Below are positions 35,322 to 44,594 of a stretch of 64,000 nt of DNA, piece after piece (within the stretch, counting starts at the first letter, position 1; each line of letters starts with the position of its first letter). The stretch is from positions 1 through 64,000 of the forward strand of contig JAAVTG010000796.1 of assembly GCA_011947345.1 (NCBI GenBank). Reading direction: 5' to 3'. Source of the DNA: Phytophthora quininea (taxonomy: Eukaryota > Oomycota > Peronosporomycetes > Peronosporales > Peronosporaceae). A program made the translations under genes and the position numbers. The notes beneath the pieces were generated by a model. It had not been told where the DNA came from. It did not search any database and was given only the letters and a program-made list of their open reading frames with translations.

Positions 35322-37341
35322 TTACTCGTCCGTGAAGCCCGTCACCTCCATATTTATGACGAGCGACAGCACGTCCTCCAGCTCCTTCTTCGACTTGTAC
35401 AACGGCAAGTCGATGCGGTTGAAGCACGTGTGTGCACGTGGGTAGGCGTTGTCCGGGAAGGCCACGGCCTTCAAAGTAAAGTGGCAGATGCGGCCGTCGT
35501 AGCTCGTCAACGCCTTGAAGCCCTGTACGGGCACACGCGAGGAGCCCGTCGTAAACTGCAGCAGACGCGCGCTCCTCGTCCGAGAAGGCCTCGACGATCT
35601 CCCAGAACCACGTCAGCAGTTCTTCAGGGAGCTCGTCCGACACCTGCGTGTGTGCCTTCCAGTCGTCCACGTCAATGGACGGGACGCCACACAGAACAAG
35701 CTCTAGCTCTTGGTAGTCAAACACTAAGATAAGTTCCTGCGGGATGACCTCAAACACGCCAGCCATCAAGTGCTGCAGCTGCTCAGCGTACGAGTCTAGC
35801 ATGATGTACCGCAACCGCAGGTAGATGTACTCCTGCTTGTTCTCGTCCGTCAGCTCAATGTCCTTACCGCCTTCTTTGAGTTCGATGGTCTCCACTTCGC
35901 CGTTGAGTTTGCGGTTGGTCACTGTAAAGTCCAAGCCCAGCGCTTCCACGCCGTCGTTCTCCTTCATCCATTTGAGCGAGTTGTACACTTCCTGGTCGAA
36001 GAACTCCAAGTCGCTGAAGGAGATTGGCACTCCCAGCAAGTGCTTAAGCACAGGCAGAGTGAGATGGGCTCTCATCAACTGGCCTTCGAGCAGTGCACGA
36101 CCCAGCAAGCGACCAGCGCCGCGGAAGTACAGCAAGTGGTCGGCTGAGGCCTCTACCGAGTTCGGGTTGATCACATAGGCCAAAGAGTCCACGTGGGCGC
36201 ACATGAAGAGCCCAATGGTCTCGTCAAACAGTCGCTCGGTGACCAGCGAGAACCACTCGCGTTCTAGCCCGCCAGCATCAATCGCTACTTCTCCTATGAA
36301 CTCAATGCGCAGAGGCATGTGGATATGCTCCATCTGCACGCCGAGAAGTTGCTCCATCGACTCGACCAAGATGTTCTCACGGTGGACTCGCATCTTCAAG
36401 TGTCCGTCTTCCCAGGGCTTGATGAGCGCCGACGTCTGTTCCAAAAACCAGGCGTACTTGTCCTTGAATGGCAGTGCGGCCACCTGTTCCAGGATCTCCA
36501 GGTCTTGCTCGGAGATTTCATATCCGCGAGACGCCACACGAGCGTCCACTTCCCGGTACTCCTTAAAGGTCATGCGTCCCTCTGGGTGGCGCGGAGTCTG
36601 TGCCAACTGCGACACAAAGGCCAGCGACTGCTGGTGGACAAGTTCCTTGTCCGCGTCAGGTGCAGTCGTCGCCGTCACTCCCTTGGGCGACAGCATGTCT
36701 GCGTCGGACGTAGGAATGTCAATGCGGATGGTGTTGCCTTCTCCTTCCGTCTCTGTCTTGTCCTTTGGCTTGGCATTTCCCAGCGGGAAAGGCAGCTCTC
36801 TCTTGGCCCAATAGCGTTTGCCGTCCATGCCGACTTTACGCACCCAGTCCTGTCGGTTGCGAGCGCCTCGTTGGCGCGAGTTAAGCATGTTCAGGCGTCG
36901 AATCGCGAAGGACCTGGTGCGGTTGAAGCTCTTCTCTCTAGGCACGTCGGTCTCTACGGCCACGGGCGGCCTGGTGGGCGAGTTTAAGCCCAGACTGAAG
37001 CCTCTCTCCGTGCCGCAGAGCACGCACGACTTGGCCGAGCTCTTGTTGTGGAAGTCGCAGACCTCGCACTGCCACTGGGTGGAGACCTCGTCGTTGGACT
37101 CCTGCACGTCCTGGCGCGTCATGGGCTGGCCGTCCTCCGTGTACTGACCGCCCAGCAGCGGCTGCTGCAGGTTCTCGTCGAAGCGCGCGCGGCGGCAGCA
37201 GTAGTAGACGATGATGACGACCAGCAGGCCGCCCGTCACGTAGGCCAGCCACGTGGGCAGCGAGCCGTTGGCGGCCGCCACCCCGCGCACGTGGGCGAGC
37301 GCGACGGCGGCTAGCAGCGTCCGCGACGGCGACGCCTGCAT
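35322..37341 (-). CDS. Membrane HECT-type E3 ubiquitin ligase with RanBP2 zinc finger
   Basis: About 673 residues. An N-terminal signal sequence (residues 1-24) is followed by a transmembrane helix at 31-48 (TWLAYVTGGLLVVIIVYY) and a CC pair that could be palmitoylated. A RanBP2-type zinc finger at 88-112 (WQCEVCDFHNKS..CVLCG) may bind ubiquitin. A WW-like segment follows (DWVRKVGMDGKRYW). The C-terminal HECT domain covers about residues 320-670: EFIGEVAIDAGGLEREWFS, FRGAGRLLGRALLEGQ, and near the end AHTCFNRIDLPLY with the thioester cysteine. A small frame break near 35565 separates the last 80 residues, so the stop is the TAA at 35322-35324. HECT ligases pass ubiquitin from E2 to substrate; membrane anchoring suggests an endomembrane substrate. 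Start ATG 37341 gives the signal peptide. Confidence 0.9.
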
Positions 37342-37902
37342 GCTCTTGCTTGGTCTGCTGCCAGTTCGGTTGTCGGTCCGGAAGGGAGGCGTGGAAAAGA
37401 TGGATTTTGACCAATGAGGATGGAGGGGACTAGGGTAAGCGACATGACAGGGGCCCTGGTTCTGTTTCGCAACGGCTTGTTTGATGAGCTTCCGTATGTA
37501 ACGAACAAGCTGGGCAAAAGGAGTGGAGACAAGGTGGTTGCAGACACCAGGAGGCGAAAGGGTCGAAAAGGAGGACTGCAGGCTGGCAGGGGAATTGTTG
37601 GTTGGAAAGCAGCGCGATGTGGAAAACCTGGGAGAATAGATGCCCCGAGAGAATGGATATCGACACTGGATCTACAGTTTCTATTTTTGCCATACAAAAT
37701 CCAGTAGTCAAGCGAGGATCCAGGCTCTATTTTTTGTCGACCTGTCCAATAGCCTACGTGTGTCAACCATGTCTGCCTGAAAGATATTCCCATCTCCCTG
37801 CTTGCAGCTGAACTCTGCAACAGGAACGTTTTGTCGGAAATGGTTTGGTTCGAGCTTGTAGCAGTGGACAGCAAGGCCTTGTATATACCTACAGTGGTGT
37901 AC
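37342..37902. other. Intergenic, no gene recognised
   Basis: About 560 bases upstream of the HECT gene. Open frames on both strands have no recognisable motif. It is probably the HECT promoter plus non-coding sequence. Confidence 0.4.
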
Positions 37903-38218
37903 TTATTTGCCGTTCGGGTTTTCCTTTGGTAATACATGCACGCTTTTCGAGCGAAATGATTGCTTGACCGCAACATCTTGATAGATATCTATCAAAGCTC
38001 GATGATGATGGCGAGCAAGCACTTCAAGTCCATGAACTCCGTCAGCTCCATCAATAGACTGCTCGTTATTGCGGACTTCTCGCCGTGAAACCAAATTCTC
38101 GTCGTTGTAGACGAATCGTGGAGTTACAACTTCATCGTGGTGATCCCTTCACGGCAATCGAGACCCCAGAGGAAGTATTTGAGCGTGTGACACATTCAAC
38201 TTGCCCATGATCAACATG
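37903..38218 (-). pseudogene. Unrecognised coding-like fragment with one internal stop
   Basis: One minus-strand frame runs from ATG 38218 to TAA 37903 with a single TGA near 38150. The product would be about 105 residues, with segments VVTPRFVYNDENLVSRREVR, QSIDGADGVHGLEVLARHHH and SVHVLPKENPNGK. The residue pattern (charged, with regular hydrophobics) looks like real protein, but I do not recognise the family. It lies alone between the HECT ligase and the aspartyl protease and may be the tail of a mobile-element gene. Confidence 0.35.
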
Positions 38219-38298
38219 GACGCGATTACGGGGATGCAAGATGCTTCGTATTTGTCGCAGTGTCCTCATAAATAGCAAGGTGGACGCTAGTGTCCACC

Positions 38299-39952
38299 TC
38301 AAACCTCGACGCAGGAGCCATCGCTGGCGTTGCCGTCGTTGGAGGCCGGTGGGGACGGCAGCGCGGCAAAGCTGCGTCGCGCCTCGGCGTAGCTCGACGC
38401 CTGCGAGGTGGTCGTGGACGACGTCGCGTAGGCGTGTTGGGACTCTTCGTCGTCGTACAGCAGGGGCCGCTTCGGGTCGTGCGCTTGGTAGCTCGACGGT
38501 GAGTTGGCTCGTCGGTCGACAAGACTCCCCAAAAACCTTCGTCGTGCAGGAACGGCTCCTCGTCCTGCTGGTTCAGCAGGAACACGAACAGGAACATGCA
38601 GGCGGCTGCAAAGCACGAGCCCAGCAAGAAGGCGTTCTCCCACGCACCAAAGGCACCACCCTCGCCGATGTTGCCGTAGATATTGCCGCGGCCGCCTTGG
38701 CACACGTCACCCTCGCACGCAAACCCCACGCGCATTCGCTCGGCGTCGAACAGCGTGTAGTACGTCTTGATGAACACGTCACCGAGGATCCACCACTGGT
38801 CCGTCGTCGACTGGAACTGCAGCTTGCACTGGCCCCAGCCTGAGCACAAGACGAAATCCTGCGGCTGCAGTAGGAAAACGTTGTCCGGTTCCATGCCAAA
38901 GTGGAGCGTCGGGAAGTCTTTAACATCCACGCCGTCGCAGTCAACGTCGTCACAAGCCAAGCCGCGTGTGATCTTCCGGATAACCTCATCGTACTGGCCT
39001 GCGGGGACGCTGATGAGCGACGTGCCTGTGTCCACAATCGCGTAGCAAAACGGGTCGCACATGTTGACTTCCCGATCATCGTCGTCGTCGACGACATTTC
39101 CGCTTGGAGGCATCACGAAGAAGCTGTTCATCTGGATCGTCCAGTACATGAACGAGTCGAACTCCGGCAGCTTGACCACAGGGGTGTAATGGAACGACGC
39201 GTTGGGCCCCACCACGGATAAATCGTAGCCTCCAATATGCAGCTCACTGCCCGTCCGATAGGCTTCCGGCGTCAAATAAAAGGCAAACATGTTTTCCAAG
39301 TCTGCGTTCTGTCCTGCCAGTGCTGCGAACACTGTGGGGCGACTAATGTGAGCGAGTCCTTCAAACGCCAAGCCGAAGATCCCGTCGGCTAGAAACTCCT
39401 GCAGCTGCTCGGACTCGTCGTCGATCACGCCGAAGCGCACGCTGTCCACGGTATACCCGGAGATCGTCACCGTGTCCACCACCACCGTCCCGGACACCGA
39501 TCCACTGCCGTAAGCGTCATAGAACTTCTCTTCCGTGTCCAAGAACGTCGTGGACTTTTGTGCGTCGAATTGGTGGTGGGCTCCGCAACTGTCACAAGCA
39601 GCGCTGGGGATCCAAGTGTCACTCGATCCAGTATCGAACACCACGTCCAGCATCTGTGGGGGTTGCCGAAGCCCACAGAGCCTATATACTGCACATTGCC
39701 AAAGTTCTGCAGAGCTACACGCTTGGATTGGGGCAGCGGCGGCTGTGCGGCGTCCTGAGTCGCGTTGGCTTCGTAGTCGGTGGCAGGTTGGTACATCTTG
39801 GTCCGGTCGGTGGCAGCAGTCAACGATCGTCGTCTCGCTAAAGACACTCGTAGCGGCTCGCCATTTGCCGGGAGGAAAGCGGCGCCAAGTAAAGCGAACA
39901 GGGAGGAATTGCAGCCGCATGGCGACTGTGGGAATGCCGCTATCTGTCCCAT
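38299..39952 (-). CDS. Membrane-anchored aspartyl protease (pepsin family A1)
   Basis: About 550 residues. A signal peptide and short propeptide precede the first catalytic motif (LDVVFDTGSSDTWIP) and its flap region (DAYGSGSVSGTVVVDTV). The second catalytic motif is CYAIVDTGTSLISVPAGQYD, and WWILGDVFIKTYYTLFD is the family's C-terminal signature. Cysteine pairs (CDSCGA, CDDVDC) fit the disulphides of A1 peptidases. After the protease unit comes a hydrophobic helix (LLGSCFAAACMFLFVFLL) and a cytosolic tail of about 85 residues. The enzyme is therefore a type I membrane protease of the endomembrane system or cell surface. One base is lost in the G run at 39658-39662, and frames change near 38515 and near 39900, so the exact start (39952 or 39920) is uncertain. 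Confidence 0.88.
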
Positions 39953-40057
39953 GAGCGCTCTGAAACGACGCTCGATATCTGAGACCGAAAGGGCACGGCG
40001 AACCTACCAAATAGCATATGAAACATGGGCTCCGTATCTCTGCCATCGAGTCAGAAA

Positions 40058-40065
40058 CCAATTGG
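40058..40065. promoter_or_regulatory. Palindromic CCAAT box in a 140-base divergent promoter
   Basis: CCAATTGG lies between the divergent start codons of the aspartyl protease (39952, minus) and the small secreted protein (40093, plus), 28 bases before the latter. Being a palindrome it offers a CCAAT box to both genes. Function is inferred from position only. Confidence 0.35.
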
Positions 40066-40092
40066 CCAACTATCGTACTGACAGACAAGAAG

Positions 40093-40353
40093 ATGCTGCG
40101 CGTGCTTGCAGTCGTGGCGCTGTGTGTGGCTTTGGCTGCTGGCGAGCCGCTGCCGACGTCCGACCCGGAGGAGCGCTCGAGCGAGTCGATCTACACGACG
40201 CTCTCGCACAAAGAACCTATGGCCGGGATGGGGACTCGTCGCCTGGAACCTCTGCCGACCGGCAACACGGAAGAGAGGTCCAACGACATCTACACGACGC
40301 TGTCGGACAACGGACCCATGGCAGGAATGGGACCGCGCAACCTGCGTCAGTAG
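40093..40353 (+). CDS. Small secreted protein built of two repeats
   Basis: 86 residues. A clear signal peptide (MLRVLAVVALCVALAAG) is followed by two tandem imperfect repeats of about 35 residues. Each starts EPLPT, has EERS, then IYTTLS and ends PMAGMG(T/P)R. The first repeat is followed by RR, a possible dibasic processing site. There are no cysteines after the signal peptide. I do not recognise a family. The size, secretion signal, repeats and processing site are those of a secreted peptide precursor or small apoplastic effector; that is inference. It contains EER twice but no RxLR motif, so it is not called an RxLR effector. It shares a short divergent promoter with the aspartyl protease. 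Confidence 0.7.
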   Translation: MLRVLAVVALCVALAAGEPLPTSDPEERSSESIYTTLSHKEPMAGMGTRRLEPLPTGNTEERSNDIYTTLSDNGPMAGMGPRNLRQ

Positions 40354-40438
40354 ACGAAGGAACTCAAGACACAGCTGCTGGAGAATGCAGACGAGTGAAG
40401 ACAAGAGATGCACGTGGATGTAGCCGTGTTGGACCCCA

Positions 40439-41137
40439 TTGAATCGAGAAGTTTTGCCTATCTTTCTTATGCTTTTGGGATGTTTGCTACGAATCTGGAT
40501 AGCCGTGTTATTGGATGTTGATCGTGTCTACAAGTGTGTTTCCTGTCCGCATTGGACAGTTCCTTCAAGCGCTGTTGCTTTACCACTTGCACGCCAGCAG
40601 TTCTACGCAATGTGTGACCGGATTTTTCAACATGTGAAATGGTCCGATTCACAAACTCACAAACTTTCGATGCACCACGAGCGGCTCTCCGTCCTTTACG
40701 GCAATAGAGAGCCGAGTGACATGCGTATTTCGCCGATCAATGACCCAGCCAAGTCATTGAGTCTTCCACCAACTCGGAGTAACACAAGCAAGGCAGCAAG
40801 GCACCAAGTGTTCCTGTTCGTGCTCCTGCGTTTGGCGATGCAGACTATTGAGGCTCGTCGTGTGAGGATGCTCAGTGGCGACGACGATGCTTCACAATCC
40901 GAAGGCGAAAAGAAGGCAGAAGACAAGAACGGCGGAGGAAGTAGCATCCTTGATAGCACTGCCGTGGTCTGTGTCGTCGCAGTCGTGGTGGTAGCATTAA
41001 TTGTCGCGGCTGTCATGTTGGTGGTCGTTCGACGAAGGCGCCAGAAAGCTCTGGATCGTGTTTCGGATGACGACGAAGCATTTCCGCAGCCTGACACTCA
41101 ACATGCTCGGCTCGGTGTCGCCTACGCAAGGCAATAG
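40439..41137 (+). CDS. Single-pass membrane protein with GVAYAR tail (family member 1)
   Basis: The open frame runs 40439-41137, but only the last 113 residues (from about 40799) resemble the homologue at 46868-47173. That part has a hydrophobic stretch (QVFLFVLLRLAMQ), RRVRML, an acidic serine-rich stalk, a long membrane helix (VVCVVAVVVVALIVAAVMLV), the stop-transfer RRRRQKALDR and a C-terminal LGVAYARQ. The homologue starts with ATG exactly where this one has AGG (40799-40801), so either the start was lost or the long upstream part is a real extension. That upstream part has its own hydrophobic stretch (PIFLMLLGCLLRIWIAVLL). The family is unknown to me. If functional it would be a type I membrane protein with a short basic cytosolic tail. 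Confidence 0.55.
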   Translation: MNREVLPIFLMLLGCLLRIWIAVLLDVDRVYKCVSCPHWTVPSSAVALPLARQQFYAMCDRIFQHVKWSDSQTHKLSMHHERLSVLYGNREPSDMRISPINDPAKSLSLPPTRSNTSKAARHQVFLFVLLRLAMQTIEARRVRMLSGDDDASQSEGEKKAEDKNGGGSSILDSTAVVCVVAVVVVALIVAAVMLVVVRRRRQKALDRVSDDDEAFPQPDTQHARLGVAYARQ

Positions 41138-41254
41138 CAGAAATAAAATTATTGAAGTTGAAATGTTTCTGGTTGTGAGCGTCGCAAGAAGTGAAATGTC
41201 GTTGGTGATTGGAGCCACTCTTCAGGACAAGAGCAAATAGGATCATCCACATTT

Positions 41255-41330
41255 CCGTTCCTCGTTGGCAAAAAGCGTGACATCGCCAAGCTAAACGCAG
41301 AGTGCTTCAACAATGTTTCCTTTGATAAGC
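41255..41330 (-). pseudogene. Scrap of a Crinkler-type nuclease domain
   Basis: About 60 bases match 41782-41836 in the same orientation (shared pattern CCTCGTTGG..AA...GTGACATC.CC.AGC.AAA.GCAGA.TGCTTCAACAA). It is too decayed to encode anything and marks a second copy of the nuclease fragment described next. Confidence 0.5.
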
Positions 41331-41494
41331 AGAACTATGGAAAGTATCCAAATGTCACCTCTGACGAACGGCCCGTTCCCCTCATCCTTCACAGCCCCTT
41401 CATTCAGTCCACAGCCAACAACAAATAACCTCATATGCCACGTAAATATTTGACTGACTGGGCTCGTGCTCCAACCTTTCGTTCTTCACACATT

Positions 41495-42113
41495 TCATGT
41501 TTGTTCAGTGAGCATCCCATGAATTATGCTGAGAATTTCCTTCAGCGACTCCGCTGAACGCTCCGATCCATCAAGATCGAGTCTCTTGAGTTTATTAACG
41601 AGACCAAAGGGTCGCTCGAGGCTTTCGACATCGGACAAAGCTTCGAGACCGGCCACAATCTGAGCGATTCCTTGGTCAATACTATCCTCGTGCTTTGCTT
41701 CAACGATGGCGATGCGCTTCTTGCCACGCTTCAGCACAAAATCGAAGTAACCGTTCACATGAACGTGCTCCCTTGAACCTCCTCGTTGGGAAGAATTGTG
41801 ACATCACCCAGCCAAAAGCAGATTGCTTCAACAACGGACGCGATGAACACTGGGCGATTGGCTTCGTTTCCCTCGTGAACGGGTCCATACAAGTGACGTA
41901 CATTCAAAAGTCGACCCTGAAGCTGCTGGACAACATGGCCAGGAACGGTCTTCGTTGGAATTCGTACTCAACCTTCGACAGAATCGGCTTAATAGCACCC
42001 CACGAGAAACTCGAAGACGCAACGAAGCTCTCGACAGCTCTGTGGTGTCGCTTCCTGAATTCGCTTCGCTTGGTCGGCATCGTCTTTTCGCCATCAATCT
42101 TCCGTCGGGCCAT
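41495..42113 (-). pseudogene. Orphan PD-(D/E)xK nuclease domain of Crinkler type
   Basis: Three adjoining minus-strand frames read as one domain: 42113-41904, then a segment containing HEGNEANRPVFIASVVEAIC (near 41830), then 41758-41495 with GYFDFVLKRGKKRIAIVEAK. The aspartate of YFDFV and the E-x-K of IVEAK are the two halves of the restriction-endonuclease-like active site, preceded by the usual helices. Several oomycete Crinklers carry such a C-terminal nuclease. Here there is no header or NTPase nearby on this strand and at least two frame breaks, so this is a stranded domain. The nearest Crinkler bodies are 6-9 kb away and lack exactly this C-terminal part. I assign the fold by motif only. 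Confidence 0.6.
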
Positions 42114-42126
42114 TTCATATTGTTAA

Positions 42127-42658
42127 GTGGTTGCCGAAGGATGCACGACCAAAGCGATGGACCGTGCTGCTGTTAACGGACATTTGGAGGTTGTCAAGTG
42201 GCTGCACTGCAATCGCTCCGAGGGATGCTCGACAAATGTTATGAGCACGAGAATTCCATTTGCCAGGTTGTTGGTGGAATGCTGTCTGGAAAAGAGACCC
42301 GGTTCGTGGAGGGACAGATATCGATGATAGAGTGGCTAGTATCCAACCACAGCAATGATTTAACATTTCCTATGATCTTTTGGCGGGCGCTGCATCCCGA
42401 GGAAACCTCCGAGTGTTGCAGTGGCTGTATGCCAACATGACCGCGAGATTTTCGCCTAATGTCATGAACAGAGCTGCTTGTTATGGGCATTTGGATATTG
42501 TCAAGTGGATTCACGAACATTGCAGAGAGGACTGCACGCCAAGTGCTATGGACGGTGGAACATGGTCACCGAGATACAAAACTGCTCACCAACAATTCGC
42601 TTTGGCGAAGTATTTTCTCTTCCACGATATTGGCTTTTATCGAGTCGTGTCGAGATGA
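42127..42658 (+). pseudogene. Ankyrin-repeat protein fragment
   Basis: Oomycete-type ankyrin units are recognisable: [20 protein letters not shown] at about 42155, AASRGNLRVLQWLYANM at about 42390, and AACYGHLDIVKWIHEHC at about 42474. They are spread over three frames with degenerate units between. The fragment starts right beside the orphan nuclease domain on the other strand. It lacks a start and continues into unrelated sequence (LAKYFLFHDIGFYRV). It is likely a decayed member of the large, rapidly duplicating ankyrin families of oomycetes. Confidence 0.65.
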
Positions 42659-43317
42659 AATTTGCTTTGAAGTCCTTTTGCTCCTGTACACACAAAGCCG
42701 GTTTTCAATGCCAGCGAGTTACGTCAAATAAATCGCTCCCTGCATGTATGGCACGGACCCAATCCAGGTAGCGGGAATGAGGTTCTCACCTGGTTCAAGG
42801 ACAACTAACTCGGAATAGAGCTGTGATAAGCTCGCTTAATTCCTCCGATGGGAATGGTTATTCATGTGGCGATCCGCAAGATTGAACTAGAACGAGATTT
42901 TCACACCGGTTGGCTCGGCGTTTCTTGCAGCTTGGAAAAAGGTAAAGCGAAATCGTCGTGGGGCCTGCAATACTTAAAATCGTCGACATCGTCTTGCATG
43001 GCAGACTTTTGCTGAACAATACTTCCAAATTGTACATGACTGTTCTCACAGCGTATCGATCGACGGCATGATCATTCATTATCAACACAGGACGCCATGT
43101 CAGGGCAACGTCGTTCTCAATTCAATTCCGTAGTAAGTCTTCACCAGCCATAAGTGATCAGATATTATCGACTAAAAGCGTGAATCCGATGGTTAATTAC
43201 TTCGATCCGGTGTGCGCATTAATGAGTTGCGCTGCATGAGCCACTGCAAAGCCAGCAGTGTCGAAGAAGTCAGCTCCACGGAGGCCGTGAGTTCGTCTTT
43301 AACGAGAATCTTAAGGT
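42659..43317. other. Intergenic, no gene recognised
   Basis: About 660 bases between two ankyrin remnants. Only short frames occur, none with a motif. It is probably decayed repeat DNA. Confidence 0.4.
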
Positions 43318-43525
43318 GTTGTAGTGGCTGTGGGAGCTTTAATCTCTACGCGTACCGTGGACGAAGCTGCTCTCTACAACCACTTGAATATGGTGAAGTG
43401 GACCCAAAATCGCGGCGAGGGCTGGACAAAGTGGTCAAGTGGCTCTACTCGAATCGATCCGAGGGCAAGCTTGTTACGGCACAAGAAGACTGCTCGCCAA
43501 TGCGCTTATTTTTTCGCCTGTAATG
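43318..43525 (+). pseudogene. Second ankyrin-repeat remnant
   Basis: Very decayed units such as VDEAALYNHLNMVKWTQN and VVKWLYSNRSEG in different frames resemble the ankyrin fragment at 42.1-42.7 kb. It is too short for function. Confidence 0.5.
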
Positions 43526-43539
43526 ATCGAGTCCTTCAC

Positions 43540-44010
43540 AAGTGAACTTTCGATGAGGTTCGTACAGTCGCCACGCATCTCGCCATCGTACAGCCATTTA
43601 CGCACGCAGATCGCTTGAGATCGCAATGGTATAATCTCTCCATGAAATTCCGCTGTCGTCGACGTGGACCCAACCAATAACACCACGGCTCGTTGTACTT
43701 GGCGCTCGCTCGCTGCTCACCATTCAACGAGGCCACGGTGCGAATACAGACGTCATGCTGGGGGATAAACATCATCAAGGGCGATGTCGAGCACCTCGCT
43801 GCTCGAGAAGAGCTCGATCTCCGTTCGCCTCGCGCCTTGGTCGCGTGAGTGTCCTCGACGGTTGAAGTTGATCCTCGCCAGTAGGTCACATTTCGAGTCA
43901 GCGCGGTCACGTGGCCGTTCGAAAAGGAACCTGGTACATGATGGCCGTGGCGCTCTGCCAGTCAGCGCTCCATCAACTCTCGACAGAGTCGCCGTCAAGG
44001 CATCGCACAC
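43540..44010 (-). pseudogene. Unrecognised coding-like remnant
   Basis: Minus-strand frames 44010-43753 and 43686-43474 together look coding-like, with segments SSSEVLDIALDDVYPP and LLVGSTSTTAEFHGEIIPLR, then MRGDCTNLIESSLVKDSIIT. They are interrupted by stops. I do not recognise the family, and the surroundings are all decayed fragments. Confidence 0.3.
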
Positions 44011-44594
44011 AGAGCTGCTGCAACGAGTGGCTCGACGCGCGCCATCGCCGAGCTTTTCCGGTCCGATTTTTCGCGCCGATAATTCACTTGAATCTGTGCG
44101 TGCCTAAATTTTGGATCGCGTCGTAGACGAGCCGCTCCTGATTTTAGCGACGTTTCTAACTCCGTAGCCAGCACAACAACTACAATGACAAGTTATTTCG
44201 ATAACGACCCCTCCTGACACTGACAATACCGTTTTTCCCCACGTGCCACGCACGTCAGTCTGTTCTCGTTCCGTTATTGATAGTCGCTCAAAGGCTGCAA
44301 GCGGCGCTCCTGCCAGGAGGTCACGGGGATGTATACAGCCATGCCATCCAGCGCTGCTAGTCATGGCAGCACGACGAGAAAGCACCAGGCATTGCTATGT
44401 CGTCGCGATCTAAAATTCTACGATGTGGCCGTCGTCCCACTCTGCATACAATCGCCCAGCCATCTGCTGTGGCATACAATTCCCCATATGGTTGCTATTT
44501 TAGCCAATCCGCACGCCTTCCCGCCAGCTCCTGTATCGCGTAGAAAACACTTCTCGAAAGCGCTCGCAGTGCTCAAGTGTAACCTTCCTGTTCC
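44011..44594. other. Upstream region of the LRR receptor kinase, no gene recognised
   Basis: 584 bases with only random-looking frames. It should contain the promoter of the receptor kinase that starts at 44595. Confidence 0.4.

Noticed and set aside
40093..40353. RxLR-EER effector call for the small repeat protein
   Set aside because: EER is present twice but no RxLR precedes it.
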